NCBI GenBank assembly: GCA_023333565.1
Contig: JAJKFH010003085.1
Coordinates: forward strand, 36,932 to 100,931
Length of the DNA: 64,000 bases
Reading direction: 5' to 3'
DNA from: Puffinus mauretanicus
Lineage: Eukaryota > Chordata > Aves > Procellariiformes > Procellariidae
The translations under genes and the position numbers were made by a program. Positions 12,070 to 23,819 of this stretch are shown in pieces. Position 1 is the stretch's first letter, and every line of letters begins with the position of its first letter. The notes under the pieces were generated by a model. That model did not search any database. It had not been told where the DNA came from and saw nothing but the letters and a program-made list of their open reading frames with translations.

Positions 12070-12300
12070 CTGCTGATCTCTGAAGTTTAATTAACCCTGT
12101 CTCCCTCCTGCACAGCCTTCCCTTCCTCTGCTCAAATGCCACAAATGATCCTATGCAGATGCTAATCTGCAGAAGGTAAAAAAAAAAGATTCCACATTTA
12201 ATTGCAGAACATAAAGATATTACAGGGTCATTAAAACACCATGAATATGGAAATGAAATCCACAGGCATCCATGCAGATAATGGCAGGGAAAAGGGAGCC
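12070..12300. promoter_or_regulatory. AT-rich island with POU/homeodomain motifs
   Basis: An abrupt AT-rich patch inside GC-rich DNA contains TTTAATTAA, the inverted repeat GCAGAT-GCTA-ATCTGC (12,155-12,170) overlapping octamer-like ATGCTAAT, an AAT-rich run, and a second ATGCAGAT near 12,271. This suggests a regulatory element. The function is inferred only. Confidence 0.35.
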
Positions 12301-12748
12301 GCAGGTGAAGCTGAAAGGTGGAAAGGTGGAAAGGTCGGCTCTGTCTGGATGCATCGTTAACTGCCAGCTCCAGGCAATCTCCAAGGGCCAGGGAGGAGGG
12401 GGATCTTGGGGGGTCTCGGGTGTCCTGGCCTCACCCTGCAGGGCCTGCAGTGGGTGGAGGGTGGTGCTGCCCGGGCAGGAGCCCAGCGACGAGGGCTGGC
12501 CCTTGCTGCAGGCTCTGGGGACCTCCGCCTGCGGCTGCCGGAGCCCCCGAAGGTGGCTCGAGTCCCCACCGAGCCTGGTCTGCGGCTGTGCCGGCGGCGA
12601 GCGGCGTGCCAGGCTCTCATCGTGCCCACGCCAGCCCGGCGTGCCTGCTCTGCCCGTGCCCTCGCACGGCTCCCAAATCTGCTCCAAACGCCTGGGGGCA
12701 AACGCTGCGGGAGAGGAGAGGAGGGACCCGCCTGCGTCCTGGAGCCCT

Positions 12749-13212
12749 GGAGGTGCTGGAGCGTGTCCAGAGGAGGGCAACGAAGCTGGAGAAGGGCCTG
12801 GAGCACAAGTCTGATGGGGAGCGGCTGAGGGAACTGGGGGTGTTCAGCCTGGAGAAGAGGAGGTGAGGGGAGACCTCATCGCTCTACAACTCCCTGAAGG
12901 GAGGTTGTAGCGAGGTGGGGGTCGGTCTCTTCTCCCAAGTAACAGCGATAGGACGAGAGGAAATGGCCTCAAGTTGCGCCAGGGGAGGTTTAGATTGGAC
13001 ATGAGGAGAAATTTCTTTACTGAAAGAGTGGCCAGGCCTTGGAACAGGCTGCCCAGGGACGTGGGGGAGTCCCCGTCCCTGGGGGGATTTAAAAGCCGTG
13101 TAGATGAGGTGCTTAGGGACATGGTGTAGTGGGCATGGGGGGGTTGGGTTGAGGGTTGGACTCGATGATCTTAGAGGTCTTTTCCAACCTTAATGATTCT
13201 ATGATTCTATGA
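12749..13212 (+). mobile_element. CR1 LINE, 5'-truncated 3' end
   Basis: The segment carries the last codons of the CR1 reverse-transcriptase frame (ends VFSLEKRR then stop), the CR1 3' untranslated region, and the terminal ATTCTATGATTCTATGA repeat that marks CR1 3' ends in birds. It is truncated at the 5' side, as nearly all CR1 copies are. It differs from the inverted copy at 61,462-61,980 at roughly a dozen positions over about 460 bases, counted by eye. Confidence 0.95.
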
Positions 13213-14416
13213 CCCGACGGCAAAGGGAGGGATGCCAGGACAGCGGAGCCAGCTGGGAGCTTTCGCTCTCCAGGGTTCGTTCCCACCCCGGGGCGGCTGT
13301 GGGACCAGGGCTCGGCCCCGTGTGCGCTTGGGGCTCATTAGCGCGCTGATCCCAGCACCTCGTCTCCCCTCCGCTGCTCCCGGCAGCTCGGGCTCCCTCC
13401 CGCACCGCACGCTGCCAGTTTGACACTGACGTGAACTGCCGAGCAGAAAAAATTAATAGGGGCTTCGCTAATTGGAGCAGAGCCACCAGGAAAAGGAGAC
13501 AGGGCTGCTCGGGGTGTCCCCATTCGGAGGGCAGGGCGGCTCCGACACCCCGCGGTTGCAGCCAGGAAAGAGGGTGCGGTGGGGTGGGGTGGCGTGGGGT
13601 AGCGGGGCTAGTGGGTAGGGTGGCAGGTAGCCACGGCCGTCTGGACTTGGGGGCTGTTGGCTGTGTCTGGGGCTCTGCTGTGCCTCTGTCCTTGCAGCCT
13701 TCGGGACGTCCCCGAGGAGCTGCAGCCCCCCTGGGCAGCACCGGGGCCTCGATGCCCCCGCGATGCTTGTGCTATCGGTGGCACGGCTCGGAGGTGTCCT
13801 GGTGCCAGCAGCCCCTTCGCTGGGAAGCTGCTGCCCTTGCTGCCACCAGCCCACACATCCCGGGCGCAGCCAGAGCCGGGAGAGCGGAGGGAGGAGGAGG
13901 AAGGAGAGCCCCGGGTGCTCTGAAATGGCCCTGAATTTCTGCTGCTGCTGGGATCCAGGCCCTGCCAGCCAGCTGCTGCCCGATGGGAGGGCACGGCGAG
14001 GAGGGCATGGTGCTGCCGGGACACCTCCGGACCCTCGGGACCCCCCAGACCCCCAGCATGGCGCTGCCGGTGCTCTCCTCGCCGGGCTGCCAGAGCCCCC
14101 CCTGCTCTCCCAGCAGCAGCTTTTGCCTCCGGGGGGGAGAGCGCAAGGAGGAGAAAAGCAGATTAGAGCTATCGCTGCATCTCCACGCGCCGAGCTGCAG
14201 AGCTAAATGTCAGACCGCGTCTGACACAGCACGGCGGGGGGAGACGAGGAGCCCTGGTGCACCCCTTGCTGGCATGGGCACCTCTCGGGGTGCAGGCAAG
14301 CGGAGCTGGCAACCGGTCACCCGGAGCAGAGAGGGGGAGACGGCCAGCTCTGGGGTCCCGCTGCCTCGCCCGGCTGGCACAATCCCAGCCGCAGCCCCAG
14401 AAACTTTCCTCCGCCG

Positions 14417-14430
14417 GTTCCCATGGAAAC
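14417..14430. promoter_or_regulatory. RFX X-box-like palindrome
   Basis: GTTCCCATGGAAAC contains both half-sites (GTTNCC and GGNAAC) spaced by AT, a full match to the X-box pattern. Confidence 0.4.
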
Positions 14431-15738
14431 GAGGAATTTTCTTCTCCCCAAAGTTGAGCCGGTGGCGGGGCCAGCGGCGGGCAGGGACAGGCAGCGGGCG
14501 ATGCCTTGCGCTCACCTGCCCGAGTCGAGCCCCTGATGCCGGAGCCCCGCAGGACAACCCGTTTGGTGGGAGCTGCCGGTTCGGCTGGCACGGTGCATTT
14601 GTGCACCCGGCGCTGCCGGCGCAGGGGATGCGTGTCTGCGGAGCAAGAGCCCAGCTGCAGAGCTGGGGGTGGGCGCAGACCCCCTTGCACTGCAGGAGCG
14701 TTGCATGTTGCGGTGGCTTTCTCCCCTTGGCAGATCGGGATGGCCTGACGGGGGGAGAGGGGCTGAGGAGGAGGAAGGTCTCCTGCTGAGCATCCCCTGT
14801 CGTCCTCCGCAGCTCGGCCGGAGCAAACGAGCTGGGAAAATTACCCTGCAGAGCGACCAGAGAGCCCTCGCTCCTGCCCCAGCCATCCCCGTCGCGTGAG
14901 CCCCTGCGGGTGATGGTCACGCAGGGGGAGCCAGGCTTTTGGCTCAGGCTGGGAAGGACACTTGGGGAGAGATTGGAGACCCGTCCATCAGCAATCAGAG
15001 GGTTTTAGCGCTCTGCTCGCCTCCCGCAGGAAGATGATGGCCTGCCGCCTGCTCTGATGAGAGGGAAAGCTTTCGCCGGCCGCCAGCCCCAGGAAGCGCC
15101 GCAGCAGCGGCCGTCGGGGCTGTGTCCCCCACGCGGGGCCGGGGCTGCTCTCCCCACGGCCGGGGGTCTCTGCCAGCAGAAGCTGGGGGCTGCCCTGACC
15201 TTTCTGCGGGCTGGCGGGAGTGGGTGGCTGGGCACCGGGCACCGGGCACCGGGCACCGGCCCTAGGGCCACTGAAATCCTGTGGGCTGAGCTCCAGGAGC
15301 TTTTCCATGGGATAAATGTGGAGAAGACAGGTTTAGACAACAATGACTAAAACTAAGCTTCAGCAAAAATTAATTCCAAGCAGGAGAATGTTCCAGGCGC
15401 TGCCATTCGCTGTCGGTAAAAATAAACCTGCAGGTTAAACACAGCCTTTTCCCCCTGGGTGCTCACCTGCCAGATCGGAGAGCTTCCTCCTGGTGAAATG
15501 GTTAAAAACCTAAAATCAAGCACAAGCCCCAAGGTGTGTGGCATGGGATGGAGAGCAGCCCTGCTTTTGGGCGTCCCGCACGGTCCTGGAGCACTGCCCC
15601 GCATGGCCCCAGAGCACCCATCCCCGCTGCACCCACCCTGGAGCTGGGCGCGGGGACGCCTGCGCCTGCCCCAGCCACCCTCCAGCCAGGGCCAGGGTGG
15701 AGGAAGGGGGATGCAGGAGCTGCCCAGCCGGTGCCGGG

Positions 15739-15952
15739 GTCGGCAGAGACCCGGGCACCTACTGGGGCCGTGCAAGCAGTGCCACGAGCAGCACTGGCAC
15801 CGGTGCCAGGGTTGGCAGAGACCCGGGCATCTACTGGGGCCGTGCAGGCAGTGCCACGAGCGGCACTGGCACCGGTGCCAGGGTTGGCAGAGACCCGGGC
15901 ATCTACTGGGGCCGTGCAGGCAGTGCCACGAGCGGCACTGGCACCGGTGCCG
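15739..15952. repeat. 72-bp minisatellite, three copies
   Basis: Copies begin at 15,739, 15,811 and 15,883. The first differs slightly and the second and third are almost identical. The unit length is a multiple of three, so open frames continue through the array on both strands and look protein-like without being so. Confidence 0.95.
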
Positions 15953-16549
15953 GCGCAGGGAGGCAGCTGGCGGCACAGCCTTCGCCCTCCCCGGGGAAGG
16001 TGTGAGATCTCGCACTTTGCTTCACCCCCACACCGCTGCCCGCTGCCCTCCCACCCCCGGCCGCGGGGGCAGCAGCCGGGGAAGCGCCTGGCGCTGGCGA
16101 GGGGTGACACGGCTCCCAGCGCCCGCCCAGGGCTGTCCTACGGGATGAGGACGGGAGCAAGCGCCGCTGGAGATGCTCCCTTCCCCTTGCCGCTCCCGCA
16201 GGATCCGGCACCACGGTACAGGAGCGTGATTCCTCCTGGCGCGGGGCAAAGACCCTGGCCCGCCGACCCCACAGCCCTGTCCTGCCCCGCTGGGCACCGT
16301 CCCCGGGGCTGGGACCCGGTCCCCAGGGTCCCTTGGCACCAAGGGCTGCAGCAGGGCCGGCGGTGGGGTCGGGGCCGCCTCGTTAGCGCTGCAGCTGACG
16401 GCGGGCGAGCACCCGCTCGGCGTCTGGGAGCTGGAGGGAGGCGGAAGCGTCGGATGGAGACCCATCCCTGCACCCGCTGGTGCTGGCGTACCTCCAAGCC
16501 ACGCACCCCTTCTCCCGGGGCCAGCTCCTTCCCTCCGCCTGCCACTCGC

Positions 16550-16860
16550 GCTGGGTTTTTAATTAGCGCTCCTCTGTATATTCAGATAGCAGGAGCCCAG
16601 AATGGAAACGTACAGGTGTCCCCTTGATCCAGTTTCCATGGTTGCCGCATCGAGGTGGGGGCTACAGCTTTTTTTTTTTTTTTGTATTTAATAATTTTAT
16701 TACGGTGGCTTCAATCCGTTGGCAAAGGAGGGAAGGGGGAGAACGTGGGGGAATAAAAAATGCTGGATGAGAAGGCCACGTTCCCGCGACTGGGCTTATT
16801 TGCTGTCATTCTTTTTGTCTTATTAGCAAGCGCCCGTTTCCAAGATGCTCAAAGTCAAAG
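16550..16860. promoter_or_regulatory. AT-rich island, possible conserved non-coding element
   Basis: This AT-rich patch contains TTTTTAATTAGCG, a poly-T tract, ATTTAATAATTTTATTACG and GTCTTATTAGC. It lies in GC-rich DNA with no exon. Homeodomain cores are dense. An enhancer role is inferred from composition and motifs only. Confidence 0.3.
16632..16645. promoter_or_regulatory. RFX X-box-like motif (imperfect)
   Basis: GTTTCCATGGTTGC has a good left half and a degenerate right half. It lies inside the AT-rich island at 16,550-16,860. Confidence 0.25.
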
Positions 16861-19800
16861 AGCTCGGTAACGAGATCCCAGCCCTCGCTGGTGTGGGAAA
16901 AACAGCCTGGGCAGCCGCGCCGGAGCCGCACGAATGCCCACGGGGCCATCCCGGCGGCAGAGGTGGCCCCTGCAGTGGAGGGAGAGGAGCGGGATGGGAG
17001 TTGGAGCAAGAGCTGAGCTGTGCCAGCATGTCTACATCCCTGTCCTCGTCCCCGTCCCCATCCTCACGCCCCTGCCCCATCCAGCCTGCCCGCGGGGTTG
17101 TCCCTGGCATCCCTCTCTGGGACAGCAAAGCTCCCCTGGCCCCAGCTGCCCCCCCAGCAGAGGTTGTTGGGGAAACTGGGCTCGGTCCCCCACGGGACTG
17201 GGGCTGGAGAGAGCCCGGGGGGGGAGGTCCCGCAGCCTCCCCAGGGAATCGGGCTCATGCTCAGGGACCCCCAGAGCCGCACTGGCTCTGACCTGCCCCA
17301 TCCACTCGGTCAGGGATCCCACCCGGGGCTCCGGGTGCCAGCGCCAGAAACTCTCCTCCTTTCCTCTGCACCGAATTAGTCTCCATTTCCTCTGGTCAGA
17401 CCAGTGCGGTGCGTAAATGGGCCCATCTCACCCTTAGATCCCTTAGCCCTGCCCCCGCCTGTGCGAGCAGGCAAAATCCACTCTGTTTACTGGGGGGGGG
17501 GGGGCAGCTTTTGTGCAACAGGGGTTAAAAATAACGTGGAAACGGCCCGGGCCCGGGCAAGATCTGCTCTCCTCGCGCTGCAGCGCGCGGCTCGGCTTGC
17601 CAAGAAGAAGAAATCCCCTCTCCTCCTTGCGCTGGCAGCGTCCCGCGCTGTGGCAGGCAAACACGCACCGAGCCACAGACCTATTAGTCACCAGTAAATG
17701 TTCTTTTCTTTCCCAATTTGTTTCCCTTAAGCTTGATGTTTTCCTCTCCTGCTGCCCTGGCCTCGTTAGGCTGCAATTAAAACCAGGAATCAAAGCCGCA
17801 TGGTGCAATTAAAATTACGAGCGGGATGCAGGATGCCACGGGGAAGCTTGGCTCTGCTCACGCACCCAGACGTCCTCGTCCCCTCGCCCGGCCCCAGGGT
17901 GCTTCTCCGGCGCGTGGGGTGCGATGAGGGTGCGAGGCGGCAGGACAGGCGCAGGCTGAGCCCAGCCGAGCTCCACCACCAAGGTCTTTCTGTCGCTCAC
18001 CAGATCCGGCACCCGGAGGATGCGCCGAAATGCGTCCACTCTCGAAGCAAGATGAATTTTCCCAGCTGCGAGGATCATTAAACATCCGGAGGGGAGGGAA
18101 GAGACTGGCTCTGCTCAGCGCCTTTACGCTGCGATTTCATGTCCCTCTCGCCAGGGCAGGGCAGTGACCGTCCCTCCACGGGACCTTCCAGCCCCCACGG
18201 CCAGGCGGGACGCGCTGACGGCCGCTCGCTGCACCCTCCCCCATGGTTTTCCTTTGGGACAGTCCTGGGGACGCGGCTCCCACCGGCAGAGCCGCCACGC
18301 TGGCTGGCATCCCCGTCCCAGCAAAGGATTCGGGGGACAGCCCGTGCCACCGGCACCCCGCTCCCGGCCAGGCGAGCGTGGCTCTGGGTGCTGCATCCAG
18401 CTCCGCCGCGGGCTGACGCCGGCTGGGGCCGCGGGACAAAGGCTCGGCGGCACCGCCGGGACGGGTGCATTGTCAGCGCCCCGTGAAGCGTGACGGCAGG
18501 CGGCGAGCCAGCCGCGCAGTGCCCGGGGCACAGCACCGAGGGGCCAGATCCTGCCGTGTTGGGGCCGCATCGCCTGCGTCCCGAGCTCCTTTGCAGCGTG
18601 GGACCAACCGGCCCCACCAGCACCCAAGCTGCCGGCACAGCAACCAAGCATCGGTGCCGTGGGGAAAGTGGGGGTTCACCCTGAGCCCACCGTAGGGCAG
18701 AGACCTACGACACAGGGATACCAGAAACTCCGGCGTCCCCGGGGTGCTGCCCCGCAGCCCGTCTCCCCGCTGCTGGAGCGCGGCTTGCCAGCCGCCCCGG
18801 CTTTGGAAACACGTAGCAACAAGTGAGCGCAGGCAGCAGAAGTAGCAAAGCATATGGTAGGTGTTGGAGTTTATTCCTGTCGGTGAGTGTCAGCAGCGAC
18901 AGACGGCTGGGGGTGGCGAAGCGAGAGATTTTGGTAGGCGCCCGTGCAACACCGCCCTACGGACGCTACAGCTGCGGCGAGGGTGGGGACCCCGACGCCC
19001 CCAGCCGTGGGCCAGCGGGGGGGCACCCGCATGCGCAGGGACCGGCGATGCTCTCCTGGCGCCGGCGAGGCGCAGCTCGGGGCTGTCTGAGCCACCCCCC
19101 TGCACCCCAGGGACGTGGTGCCCAGGGCTGAGGCACCCCCAGCCTCACCACGCTGTGCAAGAACCACAAATAATTTGGTCGCTCCCAAACGAGCGGAGCC
19201 CCGTGATTCCCATCCATCCCAGCCTGATCCGGAGGAGGATCCGGCTGCTCCCCGCTGCCGCTCTGCAGGCTTGGCTGGCCCCGGGGTTTGCTGACCCCGC
19301 TGCCACCGGGGAGCTGCCCGCTCAGCCCAGCCCGGCTCCGCAGCATCCGGGGGCTTTGGGTGAATCGGTCCAGCGGCCAGACCCGCTCCCACCGCCCGAC
19401 GCCTCTGCCAGGAGATGCTGCGGGCAGGCGGCCAGCGGCGGTGGGAGGGGAACAGATTGTCCGCAAAAAAGCACGTCAGTCCCTGAGCAGCAGCTCGGAG
19501 CAGGATCTCCTGCGGGTTTATACCTTGTTTGCCTGAGCCCGCTGGGAGGGTTTGGGGGACGGGGGGCTCCTCCGGGGTCTGGGGGACAGGGGCTCCTCCG
19601 GGGTCTGGTAACACGGGTGATCGCACAGGGTGGGATGCACGGCTCATCTCCTGCCGGCGGGTCCCTCCTGCACCGCCCGGACCAGGACAGGGAGCAGGAC
19701 CTGCCTCCCCCACGGCCATGGGGAGCAAGAGCTACAAAAAGAAGGGTGGTGCTTTGCTGGCAGTCGAGCTACCAGCAGCTTCCCCCTGCCCCTAAAGCCT

Positions 19801-20229
19801 GAGTCTCCCCCTGCTCAGCGAGGGGCACCCAAAGAAGGTTGGGATGGAGCCGGGCTGCGGCGCCCGGAGCGACGGCGAGAGGAGCCAGGAAATCCAGAAT
19901 TCAGGGTGACGCTTTACCTCCAGCTCCTGCCGCCGTGACAAAGCCGAGGCGCAGACAGTGCTCTTTAAGGACACTTCGCCAGCATCCTCTTTCTCGGCTC
20001 CCCTGGCAGCACCCTGGGGATGGCGGGGGGGGGGGGGCCGGGAGAGGGGAGCCCCCTCCCTGGCAGAGGCTGCCCGGCTGCCGGCGTAACTGCGGAGCTC
20101 CCAACGGCTGCCGGTGCCCGGCAGCTCCGGCACCACCGCGGTCTCAGCCCCCCCCCACCCTGCCCAGGGTGGGCAACGGATCAACCCCAACAAGTGCTCG
20201 CCCGAGCGCACATCCTCCCCGGGCACAGG
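16861..20229. other. GC-rich intergenic DNA without recognised genes
   Basis: Open frames are abundant but composition-driven. An AT-richer patch at about 17,690-17,830 contains two GCAATTAAAA blocks (near 17,773 and 17,806). A 13-base G run lies at 17,492-17,504. I see no splice-bounded exon of the THEG type expected from human gene order. Confidence 0.5.
19554..19606. repeat. 26/27-bp tandem duplication
   Basis: Two adjacent copies share the core GGCTCCTCCGGGGTCT, with one length difference in the G run. Confidence 0.8.
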
Positions 20230-20480
20230 TGAAATAAATACTCGCCGAGCGGCAGCTCACCGGCTGCTCCCGTCCCCGCTAATTGCGGTGTTCTCACTTC
20301 ACGCTGATGTGCTTGATAAGATTAGTGATTAGAGAAATCTCAGACGGCAATTGGATTGAATTGGGAGCTGTGTGAGGGAAATTGGACTGAGCTGCAAATC
20401 GGAATTAATTATAACCCGGCAGCGGTGAGATTTGAGGTTTTCAATATATATTTTTATGTATTGCCCGGTGCAACCTCTGG
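20230..20480. promoter_or_regulatory. AT-rich island with homeodomain motifs
   Basis: This patch contains GCTAATTGCGG, GATTAGTGATTAGAG, GGCAATTGGATTGAATTGG and GGAATTAATTATAACC in about 200 bases, flanked by GC-rich DNA. The repeated ATTG/ATTA cores suggest a homeodomain-responsive element. This is inference from motif density. Confidence 0.35.
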
Positions 20481-20717
20481 CTTTGTTGCGGGTGCGAGGG
20501 GTGCTGAGGGCTTCACTCGCAGCGAGGACACGTTCGCCGCCGTCCGGGCTGTCACGGGGCTCGGGGTGGGGGACGTCGGCGTGACGGACCCTGGGCTGGG
20601 ACTCCCGGCGCTGCTTCGGTGCAGCTGAGCGTGGCCGGCGGCGTCTCCCCGGCGAGCTGAGCCTGCCGGAGCTCCCTGCCCTCCCTCTTCTCTGCCTGGC
20701 AGCAGGCCGTTATCTCC

Positions 20718-20731
20718 ATTACCATGGCAAT
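20718..20731. promoter_or_regulatory. RFX X-box-like palindrome
   Basis: ATTACCATGGCAAT is a perfect palindrome matching the RFX consensus except at the outer base of each half. Confidence 0.35.
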
Positions 20732-22892
20732 GCCAGACGAGCTCCCCGCGGCGTGGCCAGTGCCATCTCTGGGCGCTGCCTCCGCCAGGCAGACTCGGCC
20801 GCGATGGCAGACGCAGTCCCACGCCTGACGCCCCAAATGGCCCCAGAGCGGGGCCAGGGGCTGCCACCACCCCGGGAGAGCCGAGGGAGGGAGATGGGGA
20901 CCCCTTTGCCCGGGGGCTTGGGGTCCGGGTGGGGAAGCAGAGGGAGAACTGGAGCTCTGCCCTGGCCGGCACCCGGAGCATCTCCCAGCCCTTCCCGCTC
21001 CGGGTGCCCCCCGCCGCAGTGGGACCCCCTGCAGCACAGCCACCCCCGGCTCAGCCAGAGCCCCCCTGCGTGGGAGCCAGCGAGCGCGGGTGCCAGCCTG
21101 CGGGCGCAGAGCGGCGATCAGCCCGCGGCCCCAAATGCCGTATCGATTGGCGCCCGTCTGCACTGATATTAAAGTGTTTGCCAGCAGCTGCTGGCGTTTA
21201 ACAAATCCTCCTGTCTGCTTTGTTTATGCCATTTTTTTCCCTCCCACCTGGGTCTATTTGATGCTTTGGGCATTTTTGCAAACATTTTCAAGGCAGCATT
21301 TCAAACTCCAGCAGGCAGCTAGCAAAGAGCAGGTTGGTGGAGACAGAGAGGAGAGGCAGGGAGAGATCCCTCACCCATCCTCGTAGCCGCGCGCTCCCCG
21401 GCTCCGTACGCCCACCCCAACCCCTGGCCTGAGCCAAGCCTGCACCGGCTCCGGGGCATTAATTTCTCCTCTGCCAGAGGAGAAGGGGAGGGAGAGTCCG
21501 CGGCAGCGCTTCCCGTCTGCTCGCTGCTTTTCCCTGGCTACGGAGGCAGGATCTGGCCCCAGGTCCTTGTCAAGATTGCCAGCCTGAAAGGAGGAGAGCA
21601 AAGCTCAAATGGAAAAGCAAAATGCACGGAGCGTGCACCCCGGGGCCGGTAGCGACTGGCAGCGCTACCTGCCCCGGGGCCACGCCGGCGGCTGCTGCTT
21701 CCACCGCGCTGGCTTTTAGCGAACCGCCAAGCGCCGCGGGGCTGACAAGGAGCCACAGGTCGTCCCTGCTCCCAACGGACCCCTGGGTCCCCCAGACCGG
21801 GGGGTTCTGTGTCCACTGGAGGAGCACGGACCGCCGGCTGGCATGGCACAACCGGTGCCCAGCCCGGGGTGCGGGGCGGGGGGGGATCGCTCTCCTCTGG
21901 TTTTCTCCCTCGCCTGATGTGACTACAAGGGATTGTGGGATTCAATTAAGTTCTGTTTTCCTCCCAGTAACAGTGGGAGTCTCTCCGCTTTAAAACAGAC
22001 ATACTGCCATGGAAGACAAATGCTTGCAATAAAGCAAAGGAGCGCGTGTGCCGGGGGAGGCCGATGCTCGTGTGCAGCCGGTGCTGCCTGGGGCGCGCTC
22101 GCCGCTTCCCTGCCGCGCGCTCGCACCCTCCCCACGCCTCTGCACGCCCGGTCCCGCACGCGGCGCGTCCCGCCGGCCAGTCCCGGGTGCCCAGAGCTGC
22201 ATGGCAGAGTTGCTGCATGGCAGAGTTGCTGCGGGCAGCCGGCTGGCCTCGGAGCAGGACCCCCCCCACGCAGCCCCCCCCGCCCCCCCCAGCTTGGCAA
22301 TGGGCACGAGGCCGTTTCCCCATCCGCTCCCACAGTGCCAACTGGGAGCCAGACCGCGGCCGTGGAGGGGGGGGGCTGCCTCCACGTCTGCCCCAGGAGG
22401 TGGGGGGGGGGGCTGCTGCTAAACTTGGGGCGCGCCTGCGCTTTGCGGAGCTGTCGCCCCTCTGCAGGGCAGCGATGGCTGCGGGGTGGGAGCCCGGTTT
22501 TTCGCCCCCCTCCCCTCTCCCGGAGGTTTTCCTGTGCCGTCTGAGGGCTGATGTTTGCTGGCCTGGTGAATCACGTCCTGGCAGAACCATGGCACTCGGA
22601 GGTGGCGGCTTGCGCTTGCCAGCGGCGAGCCCATGGCGGGCGGCGGTTTCGCACCCCGGGCCCAGAGCCAGGAGCTCACCGGTTGCGTCCGCGTCCCCCC
22701 AAGCGCCGCGGCGCAGACCCCGGGAAACGCTGCGGCGGCTTCGCACGTGCCGTGCCCACCACCGGCACCGAGCAGCCCCCGCAGCCCCTCGCCCCCGGCA
22801 CCAGCACGGTGGGGGCTGTGGGTGGGAGAGAGCCCCCTCCTCCCCCCCCCCGCGGAGCACCCCCCCGCCCCGCATCCACCGCTGGACCGAGG

Positions 22893-22905
22893 GTTGCCAG
22901 GCAAC
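22893..22905. promoter_or_regulatory. RFX X-box palindrome
   Basis: GTTGCCAGGCAAC consists of two perfect inverted half-sites separated by one base, a strong RFX-type motif. Confidence 0.45.
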
Positions 22906-23819
22906 GGGAAGATGCTTTTTCTGACCAAAACGGTAAAGCGGCAGCCGGGTCGAGGTGAGGGACGGGGTGCAGCAATGCTGAAGCTGCCCGGGGCGGGGGG
23001 AGCACTGGGGGCTCCCCCAAACCTGACAGCACCCAAAAATCTGGAGAGGACAACCAGCCGTCGCTGCCCTACTTGGCCAAAAGCTGCCCCGGCCCCTGCT
23101 GAGGACCCCCGAGCATCGGTTGGGGACAGCGCTCGGCCCTGGGACCCCCCTGCCCGGCTGGCGGATGGGGCAGGGACAGGGACAGCCCTGCCAGCCTCCT
23201 CCCTGGGAATCCCTCCCAGGGGAGTCCCGGCCCCGCCACACCCCCCCTGTATGAGATTGAGCCCCTAATTTGCCCTCTCTCTCCCTCGCCAGCCATCACG
23301 CACGCAGCTAAATGAGCTCCAGGCAATTTTCGCAGAAGTTGAGTCCTCGCGTTGTGGGAACACGGGACTAAAAATAGCCGAGGTCTGCGCGCGCGTCTCG
23401 CCCAGGTGAATCTTGCTCTGGAGATAAGGGCAAAGGACGCGGCCGCTGCTACCGGCTTCTCCGCATCCAGCCGTCTCCCCTCTCTGCCCCGGTTTCTTCC
23501 ACAGTTTGTGCTGCCCAAACGTGCGCCGTGCCGTCCCCCGGCGCAACCCGCCTGTGGCTGCGTCACCCCTGGCCAGGGAAACCCCCCCCATCCCGGGGAA
23601 AGCTCCCGGGGCTCAAGCACCCCTCGGCATGGGCATCGCCAGCGATGGGCAGAGCCGCGCTCGGTCTCTCGCCCCTTCGTCTGGGCATCCTCCGTCCTGC
23701 GTCGTGGAAAGGGGACGTATCCCCCTGCGTCCCCCCCGCCCCAGCATCTCCCAATTCAGACGCTCATCCCAGCCCGACCGGGTACAGCCCAGGGTGCAGA
23801 GAAGCAGACACATTTCTTT

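Larger units (their letters stand above)
13213..16545. other. GC-rich intergenic DNA with small AT-rich patches
   Basis: No gene is recognised. AT-richer patches lie at about 13,430-13,490 (AAAAAATTAATAGG, GCTAATTGG) and 15,340-15,440 (AAAAATTAATTCC, AAAATAAACC). The minisatellite at 15,739-15,952 and an X-box at 14,417-14,430 are listed separately. Confidence 0.5.

Noticed and set aside
15353..16627. Repeat-containing proteins on both strands over the 72-bp array
   Set aside because: The array unit is divisible by three, so every frame stays open. There is no homology outside the repeat.
21946..23241. 431-codon minus-strand open frame
   Set aside because: Composition-driven frame over GC-rich DNA with X-box and repeat content; no recognisable domain, start context or splice signals.
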